Assembly: GCA_021791235.1 (NCBI GenBank)
Contig: JAJYXA010000182.1
Coordinates: 1 to 20,500 of the forward strand
Length of the DNA: 20,500 nt
Direction: 5' to 3'
Origin: Pseudomonadota bacterium
GTDB lineage: Bacteria; Pseudomonadota; Gammaproteobacteria; Burkholderiales; Thiobacillaceae
Part shown: piece after piece, positions 14,274-20,500 of the stretch
How the letters are laid out: every line of letters starts with the position of its first letter
Position numbering within the stretch: the first letter of the stretch is position 1
Position numbers and translations under genes: made by a program
The notes under the pieces: generated by a model
What the model saw: the letters and a program-made list of their open reading frames with translations, nothing else
What the model was told of the DNA's origin: nothing
Database searches by the model: none

Positions 14274-15007
14274 GGCTTGAGCACCAGCAGTCCATCGCCC
14301 GAACGGGATACCCAAGCTCGGTTGCTGCCGGTCGGCAGTTGCGCGGCATCCAGTTTGGCGGCCCAGGGCAGGGCGAGTTCGTGTCCGAGTTGCAGGCACA
14401 GGCGCACTGTCTTTACGCTGGTGCAGCGCTGCAGCAATTCACGCAGCACATCGGCACGCAGGCTATAGGCGCTCTCGGCGAGTTCGCGCGCCTCCTGCAG
14501 CGGCTGACGCACGCCTACCTCGCTGAGCACTTCCAAGAGCGCTCGCTCGGGTGTCGAGACCCGGGGCGCGCCGTCGCGCTTCTCGAACGGTCCGGCATGA
14601 AGCGGATCGTCTGGCGGCTCGTCGAACAGGCGCTTGCGGTGGTACTCAGCCGGGAAGCGCTCGGTGAACCAGCCGGGGAGGCGGACGGTTGTCCAGCCAT
14701 AGAGATGCAGAACGGACTGCTGCGACAGGTACTGCCTCACACCGTACCAGTCGAGGGCAGACTTGCCGCCGACATGCAGGCCTTCGACGGAGCGCTGCAA
14801 TAGGACCAGACAGGCATGGAGATCCAGCGTATCGTTGGGGCGACGGTACACCCCGCGCGCCAAGCGGGAGAGCCAGCCAGCACGCGCATAGTGGACGGCC
14901 AGGTCGGCGGAGATGCCCAATGCCGCCAGGTCTTCCGACGTCAAGGGAGTTCCCGGTGCCCACTGCCGGTAGAGGGAATTTAGCTTAGTTCTTTCAGTCG
15001 TAGCCAT
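14270..15007 (-). CDS. abiEi: AbiEi-type antitoxin and autorepressor
   Basis: A 245-residue partner of AbiEii. The N-terminal 58 residues form a winged helix-turn-helix (LTSEDLAALGISADLAVHYARAGWL, then a LARGVYRRP wing), the AbiEi antitoxin N-terminal domain. The middle HVGGKSALDWYGVRQYL and TPERALLEVLSEV segments are characteristic of the C-terminal domain that neutralises the toxin. The ATG at 15005-15007 lies inside an inverted repeat that is probably its own operator. It overlaps abiEii by 4 nt. Expected role: bind two operator sites and repress the operon while suppressing the toxin without forming a stable complex, as shown for Streptococcus AbiE. Confidence 0.92.
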   Translation of the reverse strand: MATTERTKLNSLYRQWAPGTPLTSEDLAALGISADLAVHYARAGWLSRLARGVYRRPNDTLDLHACLVLLQRSVEGLHVGGKSALDWYGVRQYLSQQSVLHLYGWTTVRLPGWFTERFPAEYHRKRLFDEPPDDPLHAGPFEKRDGAPRVSTPERALLEVLSEVGVRQPLQEARELAESAYSLRADVLRELLQRCTSVKTVRLCLQLGHELALPWAAKLDAAQLPTGSNRAWVSRSGDGLLVLKP

Positions 15008-15014
15008 GCTACGA
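14998..15014. promoter_or_regulatory. abiE operator 1, inverted repeat over the abiEi start codon
   Basis: TCGTAGC (14998-15004) and GCTACGA (15008-15014) are exact reverse complements around CAT. That CAT is the abiEi ATG on the minus strand. A second copy of the dyad lies 66 bp away. Confidence 0.75.
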
Positions 15015-15045
15015 TATTTATCATCATTTTAAGTGCTTGCCAAGC
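15014..15045 (-). promoter_or_regulatory. candidate abiE promoter between the two operators
   Basis: On the minus strand TTGGCA is followed after 17 nt by TAAATA, just before operator 1. The -35 is good and the -10 poor. The stretch is AT-rich and lies where the operon promoter must be. A start this close would leave an abiEi leader of only a few bases. Confidence 0.35.
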
Positions 15046-15063
15046 TTTGTTTGGGTGCGTTAG

Positions 15064-15080
15064 TCGTAGTTGTGCTACGA
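15064..15080. promoter_or_regulatory. abiE operator 2, inverted repeat
   Basis: TCGTAG (15064-15069) and CTACGA (15075-15080) pair exactly over 6 bp; only the inner base pair differs from operator 1. The two dyads share outer arms and are centred 66 bp apart, about six helical turns. Confidence 0.75.
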
Positions 15081-15203
15081 TAGCGACGAATAATCCAAAG
15101 ATTCAGGCTTGCTGGTTCGCGGCGATAGTTGACGATTGATGGGCTGGAGTAGTCGCCCGTCAGACCGAGTCCATCTCCCGCGCCTGCAAAAGCGCTTGTT
15201 TAT

Positions 15204-15225
15204 TGACGGTAAAAATGACGGTAAA
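15204..15225. repeat. tandem direct repeat TGACGGTAAA x2
   Basis: TGACGGTAAA at 15204-15213 and 15216-15225, a 12-bp period. It lies in the AT-richer gap between the abiE operon (element-like) and the flavoprotein genes (chromosome-like). It could be an integrase arm site near an element end, or an unrelated repeat. Confidence 0.5.
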
Positions 15226-15306
15226 GTGCGATGATTGAGTCAAATAGATCGAGTGTTCAAGCGGGTTTTAAGTCATCGGAAACCATTGAGTGGGAATAGC
15301 CGGGTA

Positions 15307-16551
15307 ATGCCAACTGCCGCAGTCATCGGCGGTGGCCCCGCCGGTTTGATGGCGGCCGAGATCCTTTCACAGGGCGGTGTGCAGGTCGATCTCTACGACG
15401 CCATGCCGTCAGTCGGGCGCAAGTTCCTGCTGGCAGGCGTGGGCGGCATGAACATCACCCATTCCGAGCCGTTCGACATATTCCTGTCGCGCTATGGCGC
15501 GCGCGCGTCAGCCATCCAGCCGCTGCTCGAAGCCTTTTCCCCTGCAACGCTACGCGAGTGGATTCACGGGCTGGGCGTCGAGACCTTCGTTGGCTCGTCA
15601 GGCCGCGTGTTTCCCAAGGACATGAAAGCCGCGCCGCTGTTGCGTGCGTGGTTGCACCGTCTGCGTGAAGCGGGCGTGCGCTTCCATGTGCGACATCGCT
15701 GGCTGGGCTGGGCCGACGATGGCACGCTGCGCTTTGCCACCCCACAGGGTGAGATGAACGTGTGCGCCAGCGCGGTAGTGCTGGCGCTCGGCGGCGGCAG
15801 CTGGGCGAAGCTGGGGTCAGATGGCGCGTGGGTGCCGTTGCTGGCGCAGCGCGGGGTCGAGGTCGCGCCGCTGCTGCCGTCGAACTGCGGCTTCGACGTG
15901 GCGGGTGGCTGGAGCGAACATTTGCGCAGCCGTTTCGCCGGCCAGCCGCTGAAAACCGTGGCGCTGCGTTTCAGCGATGCGGCCGGCCATGTCCATCAGC
16001 GCAAGGGCGAGCTGATGCTGTCCGACACCGGCATCGAAGGCAGTCTGGTGTATGCCTTGTCGGCGCCGCTACGCGACACGATAGCTGTGCAGGGAACGGT
16101 GATGGTGCAGCTCGATCTGGCGCCCGACAAGACACACGAGCGGGTCATCGCCGAAGTCACTCATCCGCGCGGGGCGCGTTCGCTGTCCAGCCATCTGCAA
16201 AGCCGCGCCGGCATCAAGGGCGCAAAAATGGCGCTGCTGCGCGAAATCCTGCCGCCCGATCAATTGAACGACCCGGTGAAGCTCGCCCACGCGATAAAAT
16301 CGCTGCCGCTTGCGCTTATCGCACCGCGCCCGCTCGACGAGGCGATCAGCAGTGCCGGCGGCGTGCGCTTCGAGGCGCTCGACGACACGCTGATGCTGCA
16401 CAAGTTGCCCGGCATGTTCTGCGCCGGCGAGATGCTCGACTGGGAAGCGCCCACCGGCGGTTATCTGCTGACGGCCTGCTTGGCCAGTGGACGCGTGGCG
16501 GGACAGGGCGCGTTGAATTATTTACGAACACATCATGCTGCGACTGACTGA
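15307..16551 (+). CDS. BaiN/YhiN-family (TIGR03862-like) FAD flavoprotein
   Basis: A 414-residue flavoprotein. The N-terminal Rossmann motif VIGGGPAGLMAAEIL (FAD-binding GGGPAG at 8-13) is followed by LYDAMPSVGRKFLLAGVGGMNITHSEP. That is the characteristic variant of this family where most relatives have a GNGRCN.TN segment. The end has the second FAD contact: GMFCAGEMLDWEAPTGGYLLTACLASGRVAG. The frame begins at a TTG at 15235, but the ATG at 15307 is followed at once by the conserved strand, so I use it; GGGA upstream is a weak site. No signal or membrane segment. The substrate is unknown. The next gene starts before this one ends, so they form a pair. Confidence 0.88.
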   Translation: MPTAAVIGGGPAGLMAAEILSQGGVQVDLYDAMPSVGRKFLLAGVGGMNITHSEPFDIFLSRYGARASAIQPLLEAFSPATLREWIHGLGVETFVGSSGRVFPKDMKAAPLLRAWLHRLREAGVRFHVRHRWLGWADDGTLRFATPQGEMNVCASAVVLALGGGSWAKLGSDGAWVPLLAQRGVEVAPLLPSNCGFDVAGGWSEHLRSRFAGQPLKTVALRFSDAAGHVHQRKGELMLSDTGIEGSLVYALSAPLRDTIAVQGTVMVQLDLAPDKTHERVIAEVTHPRGARSLSSHLQSRAGIKGAKMALLREILPPDQLNDPVKLAHAIKSLPLALIAPRPLDEAISSAGGVRFEALDDTLMLHKLPGMFCAGEMLDWEAPTGGYLLTACLASGRVAGQGALNYLRTHHAATD

Positions 16552-18196
16552 ACTCAAACTTCCGCTCGACCATCCGCCCGAGGCCCTGCGTGCGGCGATC
16601 CTGAAGCGCCTGGAACTGGCTGACGACGCGCTTCTCGGCTTCAGCATCTTCAAGCGCAGCTACGACGCGCGCAAAAAGTACGCGCTGCTGCTGGTCTACG
16701 CGGTCGATGTCGAGATGAAGAACGAAGCGGCGCTGCTGAAGAAATTCCGCAACGACCGCCATCTCGCATCGACGCCGGACATGGCGTATCACTTCGTTGG
16801 CCGCGCACCGGAGCACCTGACCGAACGTCCCATCGTCGTCGGCTTCGGCCCCTGTGGCATCTTCGCCGCGCTGGTGCTGGCACAGATGGGCTTCAAGCCG
16901 ATCGTTCTGGAGCGCGGCAAGGCAGTGCGCGAACGCACGCAGGACACCTGGGGGCTGTGGCGCAAGAAGGTGCTCAATCCCGAATCCAACGTGCAGTTCG
17001 GCGAGGGCGGGGCGGGCACGTTTTCCGACGGCAAGCTCTACAGCCAGATCAAGGATCCGCGTTATCTGGGCCGCAAGGTGCTGACCGAGTTCGTCAAGGC
17101 GGGGGCCCCGGAAGAAATCCTGTCCGTCGCCAAGCCGCACATCGGCACCTTCCGCCTGGTCGGCATGGTCGAGACCATGCGTCACGAAATCGAGGAACTG
17201 GGCGGCGAGATCCGCTTCCAGCAGCGCGTTACCGACGTGCTGGTCGAGGACGGTCCCAACGGTAAAAGCATCCGCGGCGTGACGCTCGCCAGCGGCGAAA
17301 CGCTGCGCAGCCATCACGTTATCCTCGCGCTCGGTCACAGCGCCAGGGATACATTTGAAATGCTGCACGCGCGCGGCGTCACCATGGAAGCCAAGCCCTT
17401 TTCCATCGGCTTCCGCATCGAGCACCCGCAGTCGCTGATCGACCGTGCGCGGCTGGGGCCGAATGCCGGCAATCCGCTGCTCGGCGCGGCAGACTACAAG
17501 CTGGTGCACCACGCCAAGAACGGCCGCGCGGTGTACAGCTTCTGCATGTGCCCCGGCGGCACGGTGGTCGCGGCGACGTCCGAACCCGGTCGCGTGGTCA
17601 CCAACGGCATGAGCCAGTATTCGCGCAACGAGCGCAACGCCAACGCCGGCATCGTGGTGGGCATCACGCCCGAGGACTTCCCCAGCAAAGACCCCCTCGC
17701 CGGCATCGAACTGCAAAGGAAACTGGAAGCGCGTGCCTTCGAACTCGGCGGTGGCAACTACGAGGCGCCCGGGCAACTGGTCGGCGACTTTCTCGCGGGC
17801 AGGGCGTCCACCCAGCTCGGCAGCGTCGAACCCTCGTACAAGCCCGGTGTTCACCTGACTGACCTGGCTTCCAGCCTGCCGGACTATGCCATCGAGGCGA
17901 TCCGCGAGGCCCTGCCGGCCTTCGACCAGCAGATCAAGGGATTTTCCATGAAGGACGCCGTGCTGACCGGCGTCGAGACGCGTACCTCGTCGCCCGTGCG
18001 CATCACCCGTGGCGACGATTTCCAGAGTCTCAACGTCAAGGGTTTGTATCCGGCTGGCGAGGGTGCGGGCTACGCGGGCGGCATCCTCTCGGCCGGGGTG
18101 GACGGCATCAAGGTCGCCGAGGCGGTGGCGCGCGATGTTCTGGGGCTTGAGGCGGCGGGTTCCGGCGCGCAATCGAGCCCCACCTGCGAGTACTGA
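16535..18196 (+). CDS. COG2509-type FAD-dependent oxidoreductase
   Basis: A 553-residue protein of the uncharacterised FAD-dependent dehydrogenase group. An N-terminal domain of about 90 residues (LELADDALLGFSIFKRSYDARKKYALLLVYAVDVEM) is the family's own signature. Then come the FAD site GFGPCG (103-108), ERGKAVRERTQDTWGLWRK, the conserved NVQFGEGGAGTFSDGKLYSQIKD, a PFSIGFRIEHPQ strand, SFCMCPGGTVVAATSEPG and the closing GLYPAGEGAGYAGGILSAGVDGIKVAEAV. Length is normal. It overlaps the preceding flavoprotein by 17 nt and has a poor ribosome site, so it likely depends on translation of the first gene. The reaction is not known. It looks like household chromosome and not part of the ars operon, which starts 109 nt later. 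Confidence 0.9.
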   Translation: MLRLTELKLPLDHPPEALRAAILKRLELADDALLGFSIFKRSYDARKKYALLLVYAVDVEMKNEAALLKKFRNDRHLASTPDMAYHFVGRAPEHLTERPIVVGFGPCGIFAALVLAQMGFKPIVLERGKAVRERTQDTWGLWRKKVLNPESNVQFGEGGAGTFSDGKLYSQIKDPRYLGRKVLTEFVKAGAPEEILSVAKPHIGTFRLVGMVETMRHEIEELGGEIRFQQRVTDVLVEDGPNGKSIRGVTLASGETLRSHHVILALGHSARDTFEMLHARGVTMEAKPFSIGFRIEHPQSLIDRARLGPNAGNPLLGAADYKLVHHAKNGRAVYSFCMCPGGTVVAATSEPGRVVTNGMSQYSRNERNANAGIVVGITPEDFPSKDPLAGIELQRKLEARAFELGGGNYEAPGQLVGDFLAGRASTQLGSVEPSYKPGVHLTDLASSLPDYAIEAIREALPAFDQQIKGFSMKDAVLTGVETRTSSPVRITRGDDFQSLNVKGLYPAGEGAGYAGGILSAGVDGIKVAEAVARDVLGLEAAGSGAQSSPTCEY

Positions 18197-18268
18197 ATCA
18201 CCGTTGCAGGCGGGTGCCCGACGGCTTTCTCCGCAGATGGGCGTTTAATCATTTCTTCGGACGGGGGC

Positions 18269-18304
18269 TTGCTTTCGTTTCTATATTTCAAATATAATTG
18301 AAAC
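18269..18304 (+). promoter_or_regulatory. arsR promoter and operator
   Basis: A perfect TATAAT lies at 18293-18298 with TTGCTT at 18269-18274 (18-nt spacer). The dyad TTTCAA (18286-18291) / TTGAAA (18298-18303) brackets the -10 box. ArsR bound there would block polymerase. The ATG starts 6 nt after TATAAT, so transcription probably begins at or next to the start codon. Confidence 0.7.
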
Positions 18305-18643
18305 ATGGAAACGAAAGCTGTCGTCACCGCCCTCGCTGCCCTGGCCCAGGATTCCCGTCTGGCCATCTTCCGCGTGCTGGTCCAGGCCGGGCCGGCCGGC
18401 CTCGCCGCTGGCCGGATCAGCGAACTTACCGGCATCGCGCCGTCCTCGCTGTCCTTCCACCTGAAGGAACTGTCGCACGCCGGCATGGTGGACTCGCAGC
18501 AGGCGGGGCGCTTCGTCATCTACACCGCGAATTTCGCGGCCATGAACGCGCTGCTCGGTTTTCTCACCGAAAACTGCTGCGGCGGCAATCCCTGCTCGCC
18601 GGTCTGTTCGCCGGCCTGCGACCCTTCAAAGGAGTCAACATGA
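18305..18643 (+). CDS. arsR: ArsR-family As(III)-responsive repressor
   Basis: A 112-residue winged-helix repressor of the ArsR/SmtB family: LAQDSRLAIFRVLVQAG (helices 1-2), recognition region ISELTGIAPSSLSFHLKELSHAGMV (38-62), wing SQQAGRFVIYTAN. The usual ELCVCDL site of helix 3 is absent. Instead a C-terminal cluster C91-C92 and C97 (ENCCGGNPC) has the spacing of Cys95, Cys96 and Cys102 in the Acidithiobacillus ferrooxidans ArsR, shifted by one; two further cysteines (C101, C105) follow. As(III) binding there should release the operator. No Shine-Dalgarno precedes the ATG, in line with a leaderless message. The stop overlaps the arsI start as ATGA. Confidence 0.95.
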   Translation: METKAVVTALAALAQDSRLAIFRVLVQAGPAGLAAGRISELTGIAPSSLSFHLKELSHAGMVDSQQAGRFVIYTANFAAMNALLGFLTENCCGGNPCSPVCSPACDPSKEST

Positions 18644-19113
18644 AACGCCTGCATGTACACGTCGCGGTCGACGATCTGGCCGCCAGCATCAAGTTCTATT
18701 CCGCCATGTTCGCCGCCGAACCGACCGTCACCAAGGACGACTACGCCAAGTGGATGCTCGACGATCCGCGCGTCAACTTCGCGATCTCGGCACGCGGCGC
18801 CCCGGCCGGCCTCAACCATCTGGGCGTGCAGGTCGAGTCGGCTGAAGAACTGGCCGAAATGAACGCGCGCCTGCAGAAGCTCGACGCCAAAGTGGTCGAG
18901 GAGATGGGCTCCGCCTGCTGCTACGCCAAATCGGACAAGTACTGGGCGACCGATCCCACCGGCATCGCCTGGGAGACCTACCACACGCTCGACAGCATCC
19001 CGGTGTTCGGCGGGCAGGAAGCGAGCGGCTGCTGCGTGCCTGAGCCAGCCGCCGCCAAGGTGTCGAGCTGCATTCCGGTCAAAGCCAAGCCAGCTGCGGG
19101 CGGCTGTTGCTGA
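18640..19113 (+). CDS. arsI: ArsI-type C-As lyase (VOC/CadI family)
   Basis: ArsI is an Fe(II)-dependent extradiol-type dioxygenase that splits the carbon-arsenic bond of trivalent methyl- and aromatic arsenicals, giving As(III). The 157 residues form a vicinal-oxygen-chelate domain. Metal ligands H5, H60 and E112, and the vicinal arsenic-binding pair C93-C94 in GSACCYAKSDKYW, match the positions known for the Thermomonospora enzyme (H5, H62, E115, C96-C97 region). A tail adds C131-C132, C144 and C156-C157, which may act as an arsenic trap. AAAGGAG precedes the ATG at 18640 within the end of arsR; longer upstream frame is not used. It sits between arsR and arsC, so arsenite controls it. The cadmium-induced name CadI is used for the same family, but the CC pair and context favour ArsI. 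Confidence 0.9.
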   Translation: MKRLHVHVAVDDLAASIKFYSAMFAAEPTVTKDDYAKWMLDDPRVNFAISARGAPAGLNHLGVQVESAEELAEMNARLQKLDAKVVEEMGSACCYAKSDKYWATDPTGIAWETYHTLDSIPVFGGQEASGCCVPEPAAAKVSSCIPVKAKPAAGGCC

Positions 19114-19143
19114 GTTTTTCTTTCATTCATCCAGGGAGCCATC

Positions 19144-19575
19144 GTGGCTGACAAAAAATACACCGTGCTGGTGCTGTGCACCGGCAACTCCTGCCGCTCG
19201 CAAATGGCCGAAGTGCTGCTGAACCATGATCTCGCCGGCCAGGTGCGCGCGTTGTCCGCCGGAACCAAGCCCCAACCCAAGGTGGCCGACGGCGCGATCG
19301 CGGCGCTGAAGCAGGCTGGTCTCAATACCGACGGCCTGCATCCGAAGGACATCGATGCGGTGATGAACGAGGATATCGATCTCGTGGTGACCGTGTGCGA
19401 CAACGCCAGGGAAGCCTGTCCGATCTTCCCGAAGCCGATCCCGGCGATCCACCTGCCGTTCCATGATCCGCACGGCGAGCCGCTGGAGAGCTTCCTCGCC
19501 GTGCGCGACGACATCCGTACCCGGCTGGTTGCCGCCGTGCGCGAGAAACTCGGCCTGCAAGCGGCCGCCGCCTGA
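19144..19575 (+). CDS. arsC: thioredoxin-dependent arsenate reductase, LMW-phosphatase type (first copy)
   Basis: It reduces As(V) to As(III) in the cytoplasm. The 143 residues keep the entire pI258-type machinery: nucleophile C12 and R18 in LCTGNSCR, relay C85 and C92 (VCDNAREACP) at the same spacing as S. aureus Cys82 and Cys89, and the acid D108 in HDPHG. Electrons should come from thioredoxin. The start is GTG at 19144 with AGGGAG in front; no ATG fits. It lies 30 nt after arsI and 18 nt before the second arsC. Confidence 0.95.
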   Translation: MADKKYTVLVLCTGNSCRSQMAEVLLNHDLAGQVRALSAGTKPQPKVADGAIAALKQAGLNTDGLHPKDIDAVMNEDIDLVVTVCDNAREACPIFPKPIPAIHLPFHDPHGEPLESFLAVRDDIRTRLVAAVREKLGLQAAAA

Positions 19576-19593
19576 CCCGACGGAGACGAGGCC

Positions 19594-20091
19594 ATGGCCG
19601 AACCGGTTTTCAACGTGCTGTTCCTGTGTACAGGCAATTCGGCGCGCTCGATCCTGGCCGAATCGCTGCTCAATCAACTCGGCAAGGGGCGCTTCCGGGC
19701 GTACAGCGCGGGCAGCCATCCAGCCGGGCGGGTCAATCCGTTTGCGCTGGAATTGCTCGAAAAGAACCATTTTCCAACCGGCGAACTGCGCAGCAAATCG
19801 TGGAATGAGTTCGCCGATCCCGACGCGCCGCATTTCGATTTCGTCGTCACCGTATGCGATAACGCGGCGGGCGAGGTCTGTCCGGTGTGGCCCGGGCAGC
19901 CGATGACCGCGCACTGGGGGATTCCTGATCCGGCCGCGGTGGAAGGCAGCGACGACATCAAACGCCATGCCTTCGTCGAGGCGATGAGCCAGATGCAACG
20001 ACGCGTTTCCATGTTCGTCAGCCTGCCGTTCGCCACGCTGGACAGGATCAAGCTGCAGCAGGCGGTACAACTAATCGGGAAGACAACATGA
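19594..20091 (+). CDS. arsC2: arsenate reductase, LMW-phosphatase type (second, divergent copy)
   Basis: A 165-residue paralogue of the upstream ArsC, only moderately similar to it. Nucleophile C12 and R18 in LCTGNSARS, and D112 in IPDPAA are kept. The relay region reads VCDNAAGEVCP (C88 and C96), one residue wider than in ArsC1, and the protein is longer at the C-terminus (RVSMFVSLPFATLD). This sub-type is common next to acr3 in proteobacteria and may use a different reductant (glutaredoxin or thioredoxin). It is clearly not a recent duplication. GGAGACGAGGCC precedes the ATG. Its stop overlaps the ATG of an 11-codon mini-ORF. Confidence 0.93.
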   Translation: MAEPVFNVLFLCTGNSARSILAESLLNQLGKGRFRAYSAGSHPAGRVNPFALELLEKNHFPTGELRSKSWNEFADPDAPHFDFVVTVCDNAAGEVCPVWPGQPMTAHWGIPDPAAVEGSDDIKRHAFVEAMSQMQRRVSMFVSLPFATLDRIKLQQAVQLIGKTT

Positions 20092-20123
20092 GCGCGCCAA
20101 CTTTGATGGAGTTCGCTCGATGA
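20088..20123 (+). CDS. possible 11-codon coupling peptide between arsC2 and acr3
   Basis: ATG at 20088-20090 overlaps the arsC2 stop (ATGA). The frame reads MSAPTLMEFAR and ends at TGA 20121-20123, which in turn overlaps the acr3 ATG (20120-20122). The double ATGA arrangement would let ribosomes pass from arsC2 to acr3. It may equally be chance in a 28-nt gap. Confidence 0.35.
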   Translation: MSAPTLMEFAR

Positions 20124-20500
20124 GCGCACAGTGCGAAGTGACGGGCAAGCGCGCTGCCGGCGTGCCGATGAGCGTATTCGAGCGCTGGCTCACCCTTTGG
20201 GTCGCGCTCTGCATCGTCGCCGGCGTGTTGCTCGGCCAGCTGCTGCCGGCGCCGTTCCGGGCGCTCGGAAGCATGAACGTGGCGCAGGTCAACCTTCCGG
20301 TCGGCCTGCTGATCTGGGTGATGATCATCCCCATGCTGATGAAGATCGACTTCGGCGCCCTGCACCAGGTGAAGTCGCACTGGAAGGGCATCGGCGTCAC
20401 GCTGTTCGTCAACTGGGCGGTGAAGCCGTTTTCGATGGCGCTGCTGGCGTGGCTGTTCATCCGCCACTGGTTCGCGCCTTATCTGCCGGCGGAGCAGCTC
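20120..20500 (+). CDS. acr3: Acr3-family arsenite efflux permease, 3' part beyond the window
   Basis: The open frame runs 127 codons to the right edge. After a hydrophilic start, three membrane segments are visible: TLWVALCIVAGVLLGQLLP (25-43), LPVGLLIWVMIIPMLM (about 59-74), and a third beginning GIGVTLFVNWAVKPFSMALLAW (about 91-112). The VNWAVKPF.M motif is distinctive of Acr3 and absent in ArsB. Full length is about 350 residues with ten segments; the catalytic cysteine of the fourth segment should lie just past the window end. It exports As(III) across the inner membrane using the proton-motive force. GGAG sits 9 nt before the ATG. Confidence 0.95.
   Translation, partial: MSAQCEVTGKRAAGVPMSVFERWLTLWVALCIVAGVLLGQLLPAPFRALGSMNVAQVNLPVGLLIWVMIIPMLMKIDFGALHQVKSHWKGIGVTLFVNWAVKPFSMALLAWLFIRHWFAPYLPAEQL

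Noticed and set aside
15081..15306. tRNA gene as an element insertion site
   Set aside because: No cloverleaf, T-loop GGTTCRA in context or CCA end is visible.
16346..18172. 608-codon minus-strand frame opposite the COG2509 gene
   Set aside because: Antisense shadow of a conserved flavoprotein; no recognisable motif or ribosome site.
1..20500. CRISPR arrays or long tandem repeats
   Set aside because: No regularly spaced repeats of 23-40 nt were seen on reading; only the short repeats listed.

Overview
This is GC-rich proteobacterial DNA, most likely from a betaproteobacterium of an arsenic-bearing habitat. I infer this from the protein styles (AioBA, Acr3, ArsI, the DUF2958/DUF736/DUF932 plasmid-type genes); no rRNA or tRNA is present to settle it. 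The window has three blocks.

Block 1, about 1-15,080, reads as the accessory zone of an integrative or conjugative element. Its backbone genes are an XRE regulator cut by the left edge, DUF2958, DUF736, the last part of a ParB-like gene, DUF932, a short RadC-type JAMM protein and an AbiEi/AbiEii toxin-antitoxin pair. Except for the XRE gene, all run on the minus strand, and several end in clear intrinsic terminators. An arsenic cargo of roughly 9 kb sits between DUF2958 and DUF736. On the plus strand it holds a 5'-truncated arsM, an intact DUF2703 protein, and arsenite oxidase aioB-aioA with a terminator. On the minus strand it holds a 197-aa orphan protein and a compact four-gene set: thioredoxin-fold protein without CxxC, ArsC-like protein without its catalytic cysteine, SufC-like ATPase, SufB/D-like scaffold. 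Dead copies of an osmC gene and a thioredoxin-like gene follow. The cargo is partly decayed, but aioBA and the four-gene set are open.

Block 2, 15,307-18,196, looks like ordinary chromosome: two overlapping genes for flavoproteins of unknown substrate (BaiN/YhiN-like and COG2509-like). The AT-richer gap before it (15,080-15,306) carries a direct repeat and may mark the element boundary.

Block 3, 18,305 to the right edge, is a tightly packed ars operon: arsR (probably leaderless, operator over its own -10 box), arsI C-As lyase, two different thioredoxin-type arsC genes, an 11-codon mini-ORF and the start of acr3.

Together the cell could oxidise As(III) to As(V) (AioBA), reduce cytoplasmic As(V) (ArsC1, ArsC2), export As(III) (Acr3) and break C-As bonds (ArsI), while its own methylation gene here is broken. 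The most novel part is the minus-strand set at 6,577-9,096. It pairs a minimal Suf-type Fe-S scaffold and ATPase with two redox-fold proteins that have lost their catalytic cysteines, beside an enzyme that needs a [3Fe-4S] and a Rieske [2Fe-2S] cluster. A role in cluster supply or repair for arsenite oxidase is my inference, not something the sequence proves.
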